Below the pieces are notes generated by a model. The model was not told the origin of the DNA and searched no databases. It worked only from the letters and a program-made list of their open reading frames with translations. From ZC4RG17 sp036380875 (GTDB lineage Bacteria; Actinomycetota; Acidimicrobiia; Spongiisociales; ZC4RG35), in contig DASVDX010000041.1 in the NCBI GenBank assembly GCA_036380875.1, positions 1 through 64,000 of the forward strand: a DNA stretch of 64,000 nucleotides, given 5' to 3'. How positions within the stretch are numbered: position 1 is the first letter of the stretch; each line of letters begins with the position of its first letter. Positions 41,214 to 49,723 of the stretch are shown in pieces. The position numbers were made by a program, and so were the translations under genes.

Positions 41214-42176
41214 GTGGATCTGGAACTGGCACCCGTTTCCGAGGACGACGTCGAGGCCGTCCACAGCCTGTGTCGGAGATGGGAGGTCCATTGGGACATC
41301 CCCGAGGTGACATCCGTGGAGGTCGTCCGCTCGAAGCTCTTCGCCCCCGAAGTCGACCTGTCTGTGGACTCGCGGGCTGTCTGGATCGAGGGCCGGCTCG
41401 TCGCCTTCGGGCTCGTCGACCATGCTCCGAGTGGCGAGAGGCTCGAGAGGGCTCATCTGGAGGGAATGGTGGATCCGGAGTATCGAGGCCTCGGAATCGG
41501 CCGCCGGCTCCTGGCCTGGCAGATCGAACGGGCCGCCGAGAAGCTGCGCGAATGCGATCCCCGCATCCCCTGGTACGTGCGGACCCAGCAATACGAATGG
41601 GTCGACGATTCCCAGCGCCTCTACCGCCGCTTCTCGATGGTGCCGGTGCGATGGTTCGAGGAGATGATCCGGCCGCTCTCGCTGCCGTTGGACGCACCGC
41701 TTCCGGCGAACGTGGAGGTGGTCCCCTGGTCAGAAGTGCCGTTCGAAGACACGCTGCGGGTGTCGAACGAGTCGTTCGCCGACCACTGGGGCTCGACACC
41801 GTTGACGGCGGAGAGTTGGCAGCATTGGCTTTCCTTCCCAGGCATGCGCCCAGATCTGTCGTTCGTAGCGGCCGCCGGGTCCGAAGTGATCGGGATCTGC
41901 CTGAACGCCCACTGGCCAGATGACCGCGAGCTCAGCGGACGACTCGACGGCTGGATCGTCCGGTTGGGGGTCTCGAAGGATTGGCGACGGCGTGGGATCG
42001 GGGCCGCGCTCATCGGCGCTTCGATCGAGGCGTTCCGCCGGGAGGGATTCACCCACGCCGCGCTCGGAGTCGACGCCGACAGCCCCACCGGGGCGTCCCG
42101 GCTCTATCACAACCTCGGCTTCGAACCACTGCACCGCCTCGTGACTCACCAACTCGAGATCCAACCCGAGGGTTGA
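41214..42176 (+). CDS. Tandem-GNAT acetyltransferase (MshD-like)
   Basis: 320 residues with two GNAT domains. The first has the acetyl-CoA loop VDPEYRGLGIGRRLL (residues about 84-98). The second has VRLGVSKDWRRRGIGAALIG (near 252-271) and ends with SRLYHNLGFEPLHRLVTHQL. The double layout is that of mycothiol synthase MshD and antibiotic-modifying relatives; no other mycothiol gene is here, so the substrate stays open. GTG 41214 is chosen as the start of the first domain. It is followed 42 bases later by the sirtuin gene. Confidence 0.87.
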   Translation: MDLELAPVSEDDVEAVHSLCRRWEVHWDIPEVTSVEVVRSKLFAPEVDLSVDSRAVWIEGRLVAFGLVDHAPSGERLERAHLEGMVDPEYRGLGIGRRLLAWQIERAAEKLRECDPRIPWYVRTQQYEWVDDSQRLYRRFSMVPVRWFEEMIRPLSLPLDAPLPANVEVVPWSEVPFEDTLRVSNESFADHWGSTPLTAESWQHWLSFPGMRPDLSFVAAAGSEVIGICLNAHWPDDRELSGRLDGWIVRLGVSKDWRRRGIGAALIGASIEAFRREGFTHAALGVDADSPTGASRLYHNLGFEPLHRLVTHQLEIQPEG

Positions 42177-42218
42177 ACGACAAACGCGCCAAGCGGGATT
42201 TCGCCATACCCTTTGTCC

Positions 42219-42986
42219 ATGGAGGAACTCGAAAAGGCGGTCGAGGTTCTGAGGACGGTGGATCGGATCACCGTCTACACCGGCGCCGGCATCTCGACCG
42301 AGTCGGGCATCCCCGACTTCCGGGGACCGGACGGGCTGTGGACGAAGGTCGACCCCGACGACTTCACGATCGACCGCTACGTCCGGAATCGTGACATCCG
42401 AGTGCGGGGCTGGCGCATGCACGCTGCCGGCGAACTGTGGGGGGCCCGGTCGTCGGTCCAACCCAATCGGGGTCATCATGCGATCGTCGACCTGTACCGG
42501 GCGGGACGGTTGGCGGGATGCGTCACCCAGAACGTCGACGGCCTCCATCTGGTCTCCGGGTTGCCCCCGTCGATGGTGGCCGAGGTCCACGGCAACGCCC
42601 GACGCGTCATCTGCCTCGGATGCAAGGCCTCCTGGCCGACCGAGGACGTCCTGCAACGGGTCGATGCCGGCGAGGAGGACCCGTCCTGCCCGCAGTGTGG
42701 CGGGATCCTGAAGACGTCGACGGTGATGTTCGGAGAGGTGCTCCCCGCCGAAGAGATGGCGAAGGCGTGGGAGTTCGCCCACAACGGCCAGGCCGTGCTC
42801 GTGGTGGGGTCGACCGTCGGTGTGTGGCCAGCGGCGGAGATCCCCATGACGATGGCCCAGGAAGGAAAGCCGATGGTGATCGTCAACCGCGGTCCGACCG
42901 AGGCCGACTTGTTCGCCACGGTACGTATCGACGGCTCGGCCGGGGACGTGTTGCCGCCTCTCGTGGAGAAGCTCCTGTCCGCCTAA
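42219..42986 (+). CDS. Sir2-family NAD-dependent protein deacylase
   Basis: 255 residues. It has the NAD-binding GAGISTESGIPDFRG (22-36), TQNVDGLH (103-110), the catalytic H124 (AEVHGN) and zinc cysteines C132, C135, C157 and C160. All catalytic parts are present. It removes acyl groups from lysine, producing O-acyl-ADP-ribose and nicotinamide; its position after an acetyltransferase gene fits reversible acetylation. ATG 42219 is preferred over TTG 42213. Confidence 0.95.
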   Translation: MEELEKAVEVLRTVDRITVYTGAGISTESGIPDFRGPDGLWTKVDPDDFTIDRYVRNRDIRVRGWRMHAAGELWGARSSVQPNRGHHAIVDLYRAGRLAGCVTQNVDGLHLVSGLPPSMVAEVHGNARRVICLGCKASWPTEDVLQRVDAGEEDPSCPQCGGILKTSTVMFGEVLPAEEMAKAWEFAHNGQAVLVVGSTVGVWPAAEIPMTMAQEGKPMVIVNRGPTEADLFATVRIDGSAGDVLPPLVEKLLSA

Positions 42987-43048
42987 TCCGACGGGATATT
43001 CCGCGGTTGCGGGCGGGCAGTGTCCTCGCACCCGGTACCCTTCGATTC

Positions 43049-44851
43049 ATGTCGGAATACCGCCCGCCGCTCGAAGACATCGAGTTCACCCTCCACCACG
43101 TCGCCGACCTGCCGGCGGTCTCCAAGCTCAACGGATTCCAGCACCTCGACGCCGACACGGTGAGTGGGATCCTGTCAGAGGCGGGCCGCTTCTTCTCCGA
43201 GGTGATCGCCCCGCTGAACCGAATCGGGGACCAGCAGGGCAGCGTCCTCGACGACTCCGGGCAGGTACGGACACCCGATGGTTTCAAGGAGGCGTACCGC
43301 AAGTTCGTGGATGCCGGCTGGGCCGGAGCCCACATCGCAGAGAAGTACGGAGGCGGTGGCCTGCCCTACACCGTCGGCATCGTGCTCCAAGAGATGTTCA
43401 AGTCCGCCAACATGGCCTTCTCGCTATGCCCCTTGCTCACCCAGGCGGCGATCGAGGCGCTCATCCAGCACGGCAACGACGAGCAGCGGGCCCTCTACCT
43501 CGAGAAGCTCGTCACGGGCGAATGGGCGGGAACCATGTGCCTCACCGAGCCACACGCCGGCTCGGACGTGGGCGCCCTGAGCACCAAGGCCGTGCGGCAA
43601 GAGGACGGCACCTACCGGATCACCGGCACGAAGATCTTCATCACCTGGGGCGACCAGGACCTGACCGAGAACATCATCCACCTCGTCCTCGCCCGGACGC
43701 CCGGTTCCGCCCCGGGCACCAAGGGCATCTCCATGTTCGTGGTGCCCAAGTACCTGGTGAACCCCGACGGCTCCCTGGGTGAGCGCAACGACTTCAAGAT
43801 CGTGTCGCTGGAACACAAACTCGGGATCCATGCCTCCCCGACGTGTGTGGTCAGCTTCGGCGACTCGGGTGAGGGCGCCGTCGGCTACCTCATCGGCGAG
43901 GAGCAGTCGGGGATGCGCTACATGTTCACCATGATGAACTCGGCCCGCATCGGCGTCGGCGTCGAAGGGCTCGCGATCACAGAGCGGGTGTACCAACAGG
44001 CCGTCGCCTACGCCCTCGAACGGCTCCAGGGCCGGGAGGTGGGAGCGCCGCCCACGGAATCCACTCCGATCGTCCGCCACCCGGACGTGCGGCGCATGTT
44101 GATGACGATCCGCGCCTACCGGGAGGCTCTCCGCGGCCTGCTCTACCTCACCGCCCGGTATCTCGACGAGGAGCGCCACGCCGACACCCCCGAAGAGCGC
44201 ACGCAGGCCTCCGAGATGGTGGCCCTGCTCACCCCGATCACGAAGGCCTGGTCCACCGACGTGGGCGTGGAGATGGCCTCGTTGGGCATCCAGGTCCACG
44301 GAGGTGTCGGCTATGTCGAGGAGACCGGAGCAGCCCAGCACTACCGGGACGTTCGCATCGCCCCCATCTACGAGGGCACCAACGGGATCCAGGCGATCGA
44401 CCTCGTCATGCGCAAGCTCCCCATGGGAGGCGGCGAGGTCGTCAAGCGCCTCATAACCCAGATCGAAGAGACCGTCGCCGAGATGCGCCAGAGCTCGACG
44501 CTCGACGACTTCGCCATGTGCCTCGACGACGGCGTGGACGCGGTCACGGAGGCAGTCGAGGTACTGCTGTCCCGCCTCCAGAGCTCACCAAACGACGCCC
44601 TCGCCGGGGCGACACCTTTCTTGCGCCTGATCGGCACGGTCATCGGTGGCTGGCTGCTGGGCAAGGCGGCGCTAGCCGCCGAGCAGTTGCTGGCTGCCGG
44701 GTCCGGCGACTCGTCCTTCCTCAGCGCCAAGATCGCCACGGCCCGCTTCTACGGGGAGCAGATACTCCCCTCCTCCCTGGGCCTCGTCGACTCGGTGAAA
44801 GCCACGTCGGAACTTCTGTTCACGATTCCAGACGCCGAGCTGGCGCGCTGA
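43049..44851 (+). CDS. Acyl-CoA dehydrogenase, FadE5-like
   Basis: 600 residues, longer than ordinary acyl-CoA dehydrogenases (about 380) because of a C-terminal helical extension, as in the FadE5/AidB-like group. FAD and substrate motifs are in order: GTMCLTEPHAGSDVGALSTK, GTKIFITWGD, MMNSARIGVGVEGL and VHGGVGYVEETGAAQHYRDV. The catalytic base is expected in the loop APIYEGTNGIQAIDLV. It introduces a trans-2 double bond into long-chain acyl-CoA in beta-oxidation. No partner genes are adjacent. Start ATG 43049. Confidence 0.93.
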   Translation: MSEYRPPLEDIEFTLHHVADLPAVSKLNGFQHLDADTVSGILSEAGRFFSEVIAPLNRIGDQQGSVLDDSGQVRTPDGFKEAYRKFVDAGWAGAHIAEKYGGGGLPYTVGIVLQEMFKSANMAFSLCPLLTQAAIEALIQHGNDEQRALYLEKLVTGEWAGTMCLTEPHAGSDVGALSTKAVRQEDGTYRITGTKIFITWGDQDLTENIIHLVLARTPGSAPGTKGISMFVVPKYLVNPDGSLGERNDFKIVSLEHKLGIHASPTCVVSFGDSGEGAVGYLIGEEQSGMRYMFTMMNSARIGVGVEGLAITERVYQQAVAYALERLQGREVGAPPTESTPIVRHPDVRRMLMTIRAYREALRGLLYLTARYLDEERHADTPEERTQASEMVALLTPITKAWSTDVGVEMASLGIQVHGGVGYVEETGAAQHYRDVRIAPIYEGTNGIQAIDLVMRKLPMGGGEVVKRLITQIEETVAEMRQSSTLDDFAMCLDDGVDAVTEAVEVLLSRLQSSPNDALAGATPFLRLIGTVIGGWLLGKAALAAEQLLAAGSGDSSFLSAKIATARFYGEQILPSSLGLVDSVKATSELLFTIPDAELAR

Positions 44852-44862
44852 CCCTGAATGCG

Positions 44863-44876
44863 TTCGGGCGCCCGAA
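44863..44876. terminator. Palindrome between convergent genes
   Basis: TTCGGGCGCCCGAA is a perfect 14-base palindrome (a tight hairpin) between the ends of the acyl-CoA dehydrogenase (44851) and the purine permease (44908). It could serve both strands as a weak terminator; there is no T-run. Confidence 0.35.
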
Positions 44877-44907
44877 AGCGCCAGAACCTGCGATCCCGGG
44901 GACGACC

Positions 44908-46275
44908 TCAGCCGACGGCCGTGCCGCCGAACAGCTCCTGGGCGAAGAACACCAGGAAGGCCAGCGCCACGATCCACAGGAGCGGCTTCACCTCGGCCGC
45001 CTTGCCCCGGAACAGCTTCACGAGGACGTACATGACGAATCCGGCGCCGATGCCCACCGTGATGCTGTAGGTGAGGGGCATCAGGATCATGGTGAGCAGG
45101 GCGGGCAGCCCTTCCTCGATGTCGTCGAAGTCGATGTCCTTGATCAGCGAGCACATCAGGAAGCCGACCAGGATCAGCACCGGAGCAGTCGCCTGCGACG
45201 GGACCAGGCCGGCCAGAGGCGAGAGGAAGATGGCGAGAAGGAACAGCACGCCCACCGTGACCGAGGTGAGCCCTGTCCGTCCTCCCTCGGCGACGCCGGC
45301 GGCGCTCTCGATGTAGCTGGTGTTCGAGCTGACTCCGGCCAGGCCACCGAGAGCCGCACCAGCCGAGTCGACGATCAGCAGCGGACCGATGTTGGGGATC
45401 TTGCCATCCTCGTCCACCAGACCGGCCTGTTCGACGATGGCCGTGGCAGTGCCCATCGTGTCGAAGAAGTCGGTCAGCATGAAAGCGAAGATCGTCAGCA
45501 GGGCGGCAACGAAGCCCAGCGCCGAGAACACCTCGCCGAGGTCGAACTGGCCGAGGGTGGCGAACGACGGCGTCGCAGTCCACGTGTCGGGTAAGGAGGC
45601 CACCCCCATGAGGTGGGCGATGACGGTCGTGATCAGGATGCTGAGGATCAGCGCCCCCTTGACCTTCCGCGAGTAGAGGAGGACCGTGATCGCCAGGCCG
45701 ATCAACGTCACTGCGGCACCGCTCGTGTTCGGGAAGAGGAACTGGACGGGGACAGGGCCTTCGGGAATCTGGCTGATCAGCCCGCCGTTCACGAAGCCGA
45801 TGAAGAGGATGAATAGGCCGATGCCGACTCCGATCGCCCGCTTCAGCGCCATCGGCACCGCTTCCATGATCGCCTGGCGGAACCCGACCAGAACGAGCAC
45901 CAGGACGACGAGGCCTTCCAGCACGATCACGCCCATCGCTCCGGCAGGGCTGAGCCCATCGCCCAACACGAGTCCGAACGCGACGGCCCCATTGATGCCC
46001 AAGCCGGCGGCCAGGGCTATCGGGTAGTTGGAGAACACGCCCATGGCGATGCTCAGGACACCGGCGACGAGGGCGGTGCCGGCAGCTACGGCCGACGCGT
46101 CGAGGCCGGCGGCGCTGAGGATGCCGGAGTTCACGAAGATGATGTAGGCCATCACCAGGAACGTCGTGACGCCGGCTCGTATCTCGGTGCCGACCGACGT
46201 TCCCCGTTCGGAGAGCTTGAAGAACGAATCCAGGCCGGATCCGCCGGACCCGACGCGCGCATCTGTGTCGGTCAT
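44908..46275 (-). CDS. NCS2-family (AzgA-type) purine permease
   Basis: 455 residues with about 14 membrane helices. AzgA-group signatures are GVTTFLVMAYIIFVNSGILS near the start, NYPIALAAGLGINGAVAF, FDTMGTATAIVEQAGLVDED and SYIESAAGVAEGGRTGLTSV. Members import adenine, guanine or hypoxanthine with protons. ATG 46275 has GGAGG five bases ahead; ATG 46278 is the alternative. It is divergent from the SDR at 46400; no purine riboswitch is visible in the gap. Confidence 0.93.
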   Translation of the reverse strand: MTDTDARVGSGGSGLDSFFKLSERGTSVGTEIRAGVTTFLVMAYIIFVNSGILSAAGLDASAVAAGTALVAGVLSIAMGVFSNYPIALAAGLGINGAVAFGLVLGDGLSPAGAMGVIVLEGLVVLVLVLVGFRQAIMEAVPMALKRAIGVGIGLFILFIGFVNGGLISQIPEGPVPVQFLFPNTSGAAVTLIGLAITVLLYSRKVKGALILSILITTVIAHLMGVASLPDTWTATPSFATLGQFDLGEVFSALGFVAALLTIFAFMLTDFFDTMGTATAIVEQAGLVDEDGKIPNIGPLLIVDSAGAALGGLAGVSSNTSYIESAAGVAEGGRTGLTSVTVGVLFLLAIFLSPLAGLVPSQATAPVLILVGFLMCSLIKDIDFDDIEEGLPALLTMILMPLTYSITVGIGAGFVMYVLVKLFRGKAAEVKPLLWIVALAFLVFFAQELFGGTAVG

Positions 46276-46399
46276 CATCTCCTCCGTCTCGTGACGCCCC
46301 ACCCAGGCGTCGCGGCGCACACGGTAGACGAACGAAACCGAGCGCCGCGGAATGAGGCGGATCCGGCACGGAGCTTGTCGGCGACTTAACCTCCGGCCG

Positions 46400-47170
46400 A
46401 TGGATCTGCGCAACAAGGTGATCGTCGTCACCGGGGCGGCCCGCGGAATCGGTGAGGCGATGGCCCGTCGATTCGTCCAGGAGGACCCGGCCGGTCTCGT
46501 GATCTCCGACATCGACGCGGAGACGTTGGAGAAGGTCGCCGCGGAGATCGGTGCGTTCCCGACGGTGGCGGACGTGTCCCAGGAGGCCGACACGGTGGCC
46601 CTGATCGACGCTGCCGAGGAGCGGTTCGGGCCAGTCGACCTCTTCTGCGCCAACGCCGGCATCGGCATCGGGGGCGACGAGCAAACCCCCGACGAGGACT
46701 GGCAGCGCCTGTGGGACGTCAACGTGATGTCACACGTGTACGCCGCCCGGCGCCTGATCCCCGATTGGCGCGCCCGCGGCGAGGGATACTTTCTGCCCAC
46801 GGTGTCGGCCGCCGGCCTCCTCACCAACCTGAAAGCGGCCCAGTACTCGGTCACCAAGCACGCCGCCCTCGCCTTCGCCGAGTGGCTCGCCATCACGTAC
46901 GGAGACGAGGGAATCAAGGTGTCGGCGCTGTGCCCGCAAGGGGTCAAGACCCGCCTCCTCGACGCGGCCGACGAGTTCCGCACCCTGCTCGAACCGGTGG
47001 CGCTCGAGCCCGAGGATGTGGCAGAGGCGGTGGTGCAAGGCATCGCCGAGGAGCGGTTCCTCATCCTCCCCCACCCCGAAGTCGCCCGCTATTTCCAGAA
47101 CAAGGCCAACGACTACGACCGGTGGCTGGGAGGGATGCGAAAGCTCCAGCGAAGCCTGTTCGGAGGCTGA
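46400..47170 (+). CDS. Short-chain dehydrogenase/reductase
   Basis: 256 residues. The cofactor loop is TGAARGIG (residues 10-17), ISDIDAE at the end of strand 2 favours NAD(H), CANAGIG is the NNAG-type motif and the active site is TVSAAG with YSVTK. The C-terminal part (EVARYFQNKANDYDRWLGGM) is seen in SDRs of fatty-acid or steroid-type metabolism, but the substrate is unknown. No ribosome-binding site precedes ATG 46400. It lies 81 bases before a ketosynthase on the same strand. Confidence 0.9.
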   Translation: MDLRNKVIVVTGAARGIGEAMARRFVQEDPAGLVISDIDAETLEKVAAEIGAFPTVADVSQEADTVALIDAAEERFGPVDLFCANAGIGIGGDEQTPDEDWQRLWDVNVMSHVYAARRLIPDWRARGEGYFLPTVSAAGLLTNLKAAQYSVTKHAALAFAEWLAITYGDEGIKVSALCPQGVKTRLLDAADEFRTLLEPVALEPEDVAEAVVQGIAEERFLILPHPEVARYFQNKANDYDRWLGGMRKLQRSLFGG

Positions 47171-47251
47171 GTCGTCCTTCGAGGAGGTATTCGGGGGTCC
47201 GCAGCGTGTCGAGGGCGTCGCCGATTCGCTACCTGCGAGCTTTACGGCAGA

Positions 47252-48424
47252 ATGACGGTCATGGAGAGGAGGAGAGCGGTCGTCACCGGTGTCGGCGTCG
47301 TTTCCGCGCCGGGCGTGGGCCGCGACACTTTCTGGAAAGGGCTGAGCGAGTTCCCCGGCGCGGGCCCGCACACCGTCCGCAACTGGGACCCGGAGCCGAT
47401 CATTCCTCGCCGCGAGGCGCGGCGTCTCGACCGATTCGCTCAGTTCGCTGTCGCCGCGGCTGAGGAGGCCCTGAACCAGGCCGGCGACCTGGACGTGGAC
47501 CCGAACCGGGTCACGGTGAACGTCGCCTCGGGGATAGGGGGGCTGGAGACCCTCGAGGTGCTGATCGGCAACGCCTACCAGGAGGAGCCCCGGGTCTCGC
47601 CCCTGTGGATCCCGATGATGATGTGCAACGCCGCCGCGGCTGCCATCTCGATCCGTTATGGGTTCGGCGGCCAGGCCTCCACCCCGGTTGTGGCGTGCGC
47701 GGCCGGCGCTCAAGCGATCCTCGATGGTCTGCGCCAGGTGGAGTGGGGTTACGCCGACGTCGCCGTCGTGGGCGGCTCCGAGGCAGCGATACGCCAGTCG
47801 ACGGTGGAAGGGTTCGCCTCGGCGCGGGCGCTATCGCCGACCATGACCGCCCGGCCGTTCGACCGGGACCGCGACGGCTTCGTCCTCGGGGAGGGCGCGG
47901 CGATCCTCGTCGTCGAGAGTCGAGACCGGGCGCTGGCCCGGGGGGCGACGATCATCGCCGAGGTCGCCGGCGGTGCCTCGACAGCCGACGCCCATCACAT
48001 CACGGCCCCCCATCCGCAAGGTGACGGTGCCGAACGGGCCATCCGCCTCGCCCTGGCCGACGCCGGGTTGGAACCGGAAGACATCGGATACGTCAACGCC
48101 CACGGCACCGGCACGGAGTTGAACGACAGCACCGAGGGCAAGGTCATCGCCCGAGTCTTCGACCGCCAGCCCCCGGTGTCGTCGATCAAAGGTGTGACGG
48201 GGCATGTCCTGGGCGCCTCCGGGGCGATCGAAGCCGCCGCCACGGTGCTGGCGATCGACCGAGGCGAGCTGCCACCGAACGCCGGCCTCGTCGAACAGGA
48301 CCCGGAGATTCCATTGGACAACATCGCCACTGAGAGGGCTGCTTGGAATCCCCGCCCGGCGATCTCGAACTCGTTCGGGTTCGGCGGTCACAACACGGTG
48401 CTGGTGTTCGCGCCCCCCGAGTAG
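47252..48424 (+). CDS. Beta-ketoacyl-ACP synthase II-like (FabF family)
   Basis: 390 residues of thiolase-fold condensing enzyme. The catalytic Cys-His-His triad is C149 (VVACAAGAQ), H284 (NAHGTGT) and H318 (TGHVLGASGA). It extends acyl chains by decarboxylative condensation with malonyl-ACP. It is not next to an ACP or other fab genes, so it could be a second FabF or a specialised synthase working with the upstream SDR. Start ATG 47252. Confidence 0.92.
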   Translation: MTVMERRRAVVTGVGVVSAPGVGRDTFWKGLSEFPGAGPHTVRNWDPEPIIPRREARRLDRFAQFAVAAAEEALNQAGDLDVDPNRVTVNVASGIGGLETLEVLIGNAYQEEPRVSPLWIPMMMCNAAAAAISIRYGFGGQASTPVVACAAGAQAILDGLRQVEWGYADVAVVGGSEAAIRQSTVEGFASARALSPTMTARPFDRDRDGFVLGEGAAILVVESRDRALARGATIIAEVAGGASTADAHHITAPHPQGDGAERAIRLALADAGLEPEDIGYVNAHGTGTELNDSTEGKVIARVFDRQPPVSSIKGVTGHVLGASGAIEAAATVLAIDRGELPPNAGLVEQDPEIPLDNIATERAAWNPRPAISNSFGFGGHNTVLVFAPPE

Positions 48425-48463
48425 GTCTCTGATTGGAGAATCCGTTCCCGGCCTAGAATCGAT

Positions 48464-48560
48464 GTAGACGCGGGAGCCCGGCGGGACCGGGCTGAGAGGG
48501 AGCCTCATGGGCTCCGACCGTTTGAACCTGATCCGGGTAATACCGGCGAAGGGAAACTTC
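48464..48560 (+). ncRNA. TPP riboswitch (THI element)
   Basis: The conserved core is complete and in order. GGGAGCCCGGCGGGACCGGG forms P2, CTGAGAG is the first pyrimidine-sensing loop, a GGAGCC/GGGCTCC hairpin is the variable P3a arm, and ACCTGATCCGGGTAATACCG and CGAAGGGAA complete the second arm. It lies about 46 bases before the thiamine-binding lipoprotein gene. A small stem (GTCGC-AA-GCGAC, 48582-48593) sits just ahead of the AAAGGA ribosome-binding site, so control by ribosome access is plausible. TPP would switch off the importer downstream. Confidence 0.95.
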
Positions 48561-48606
48561 TCGGCCTGCCAGGCAGCCGGCGTCGCAAGCGACAAAGGAA
48601 AAAGAG

Positions 48607-49707
48607 TTGAGACACGGCAGGCTTTCCATCTTCCTCTTCGCACTTCTCGCCCTGATCGTTGCCGCCTGCAACGGCGGCGCCTCCGACACCACGTCAATCG
48701 AGGAGACAACGATCCCGGCGACGGCGGACACCACCGCTCCACCGGGAGGGACCGTGCGCATCCTGTCGCACGATTCGTTCGCTGGCGGCGTCGACGAGGA
48801 GACGTTCGCCGCCTTCACGGAGGAGACCGGTGTCACGGTCGAGGTCGTCCCTGCCGGCGATGCCGGCGGGGCGGTGAACCAAGCGATCTTGACGAAGGAC
48901 AACCCGGTCGCCGACGTCCTCTTCGGCGTCGACAACACGTTCCTCAGCCGGGCGCTCGGCGAGGACATCTTCGTGCCCTACGAGTCGCCGGTGCTGGGGC
49001 GCGTCGACCCGCGGCTGGTGATCGACGAGGAGATGCGGGTGACGCCGATCGACTACGGGGACGTGTGCCTCAACTACGACATCGCCTGGTTCGAGGAGAA
49101 CGAACTCGATCCGCCCGACGATCTGGACGACCTGGTCGCCCCCGAATACGAAGGGCTCCTCGTCGTGGAGGACCCGGCGGCCTCCTCACCCGGCCTGGCG
49201 TTCCTACTCGCCACCATCGAGCGCTACGGCTCCGAGTGGCCGGGGTACTGGGAGTCTCTCGTGGCCAACGGGGTCGCCGTGGTCAACGACTGGGACACGG
49301 CCTACTACTCGAACTTCACTCGCTACGGCGGCGAGGACCCGATCGTCGTGTCCTACGCCTCCTCACCGCCGGCCGAGGTCATGTTCGCCGAAGAGCCGCT
49401 CGAGTCGGCGCCCACCGCCGTGGTGACGGACGGATGCTTCCGCCAGATAGAGTTCGCTGGGATCCTCGCCGGGACCGAGAACGAAGCGGCGGCGGGGCAA
49501 CTGATCGACTTCATGCTCAGTCCCGAGTTCCAAGAGCAGATCCCCACGACCTGGTTCGTGTTCCCCGCCAACGTGGACGTCGAGCTTCCGGAGGTGTTCG
49601 CCGAGAACACGGTCATCCCCGAGGATCCGATCACGATGGACCCGGCGGAGATCGATCAGAACCGGGAGACCTGGCTGGACCAGTGGCGCGACATCGTGAC
49701 GCCATGA
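48607..49707 (+). CDS. thiB: Thiamine ABC transporter substrate-binding lipoprotein
   Basis: 366 residues. A signal peptide ends in the lipobox VAAC with lipidated C21, followed by a Thr-rich linker. A family-1-like binding fold follows: VRILSHDSFAGGVDEETFAA, PVADVLFGVDNTFLSRAL, PIDYGDVCLNYDIAWFEEN and NDWDTAYYSNFTRYGG, matching ThiB/TbpA proteins. It captures thiamine or its phosphates outside the membrane. It starts at TTG 48607 with AAAGGA upstream and is directly controlled by the TPP riboswitch. Confidence 0.94.
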   Translation: MRHGRLSIFLFALLALIVAACNGGASDTTSIEETTIPATADTTAPPGGTVRILSHDSFAGGVDEETFAAFTEETGVTVEVVPAGDAGGAVNQAILTKDNPVADVLFGVDNTFLSRALGEDIFVPYESPVLGRVDPRLVIDEEMRVTPIDYGDVCLNYDIAWFEENELDPPDDLDDLVAPEYEGLLVVEDPAASSPGLAFLLATIERYGSEWPGYWESLVANGVAVVNDWDTAYYSNFTRYGGEDPIVVSYASSPPAEVMFAEEPLESAPTAVVTDGCFRQIEFAGILAGTENEAAAGQLIDFMLSPEFQEQIPTTWFVFPANVDVELPEVFAENTVIPEDPITMDPAEIDQNRETWLDQWRDIVTP

Positions 49708-49723
49708 GCCCGTCGGCGGCCTC

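Noticed and set aside
42437..43048. N-terminal extension of the acyl-CoA dehydrogenase
   Set aside because: It is the antiphase reading of the sirtuin gene, rich in Arg/Pro; the family start fits ATG 43049.
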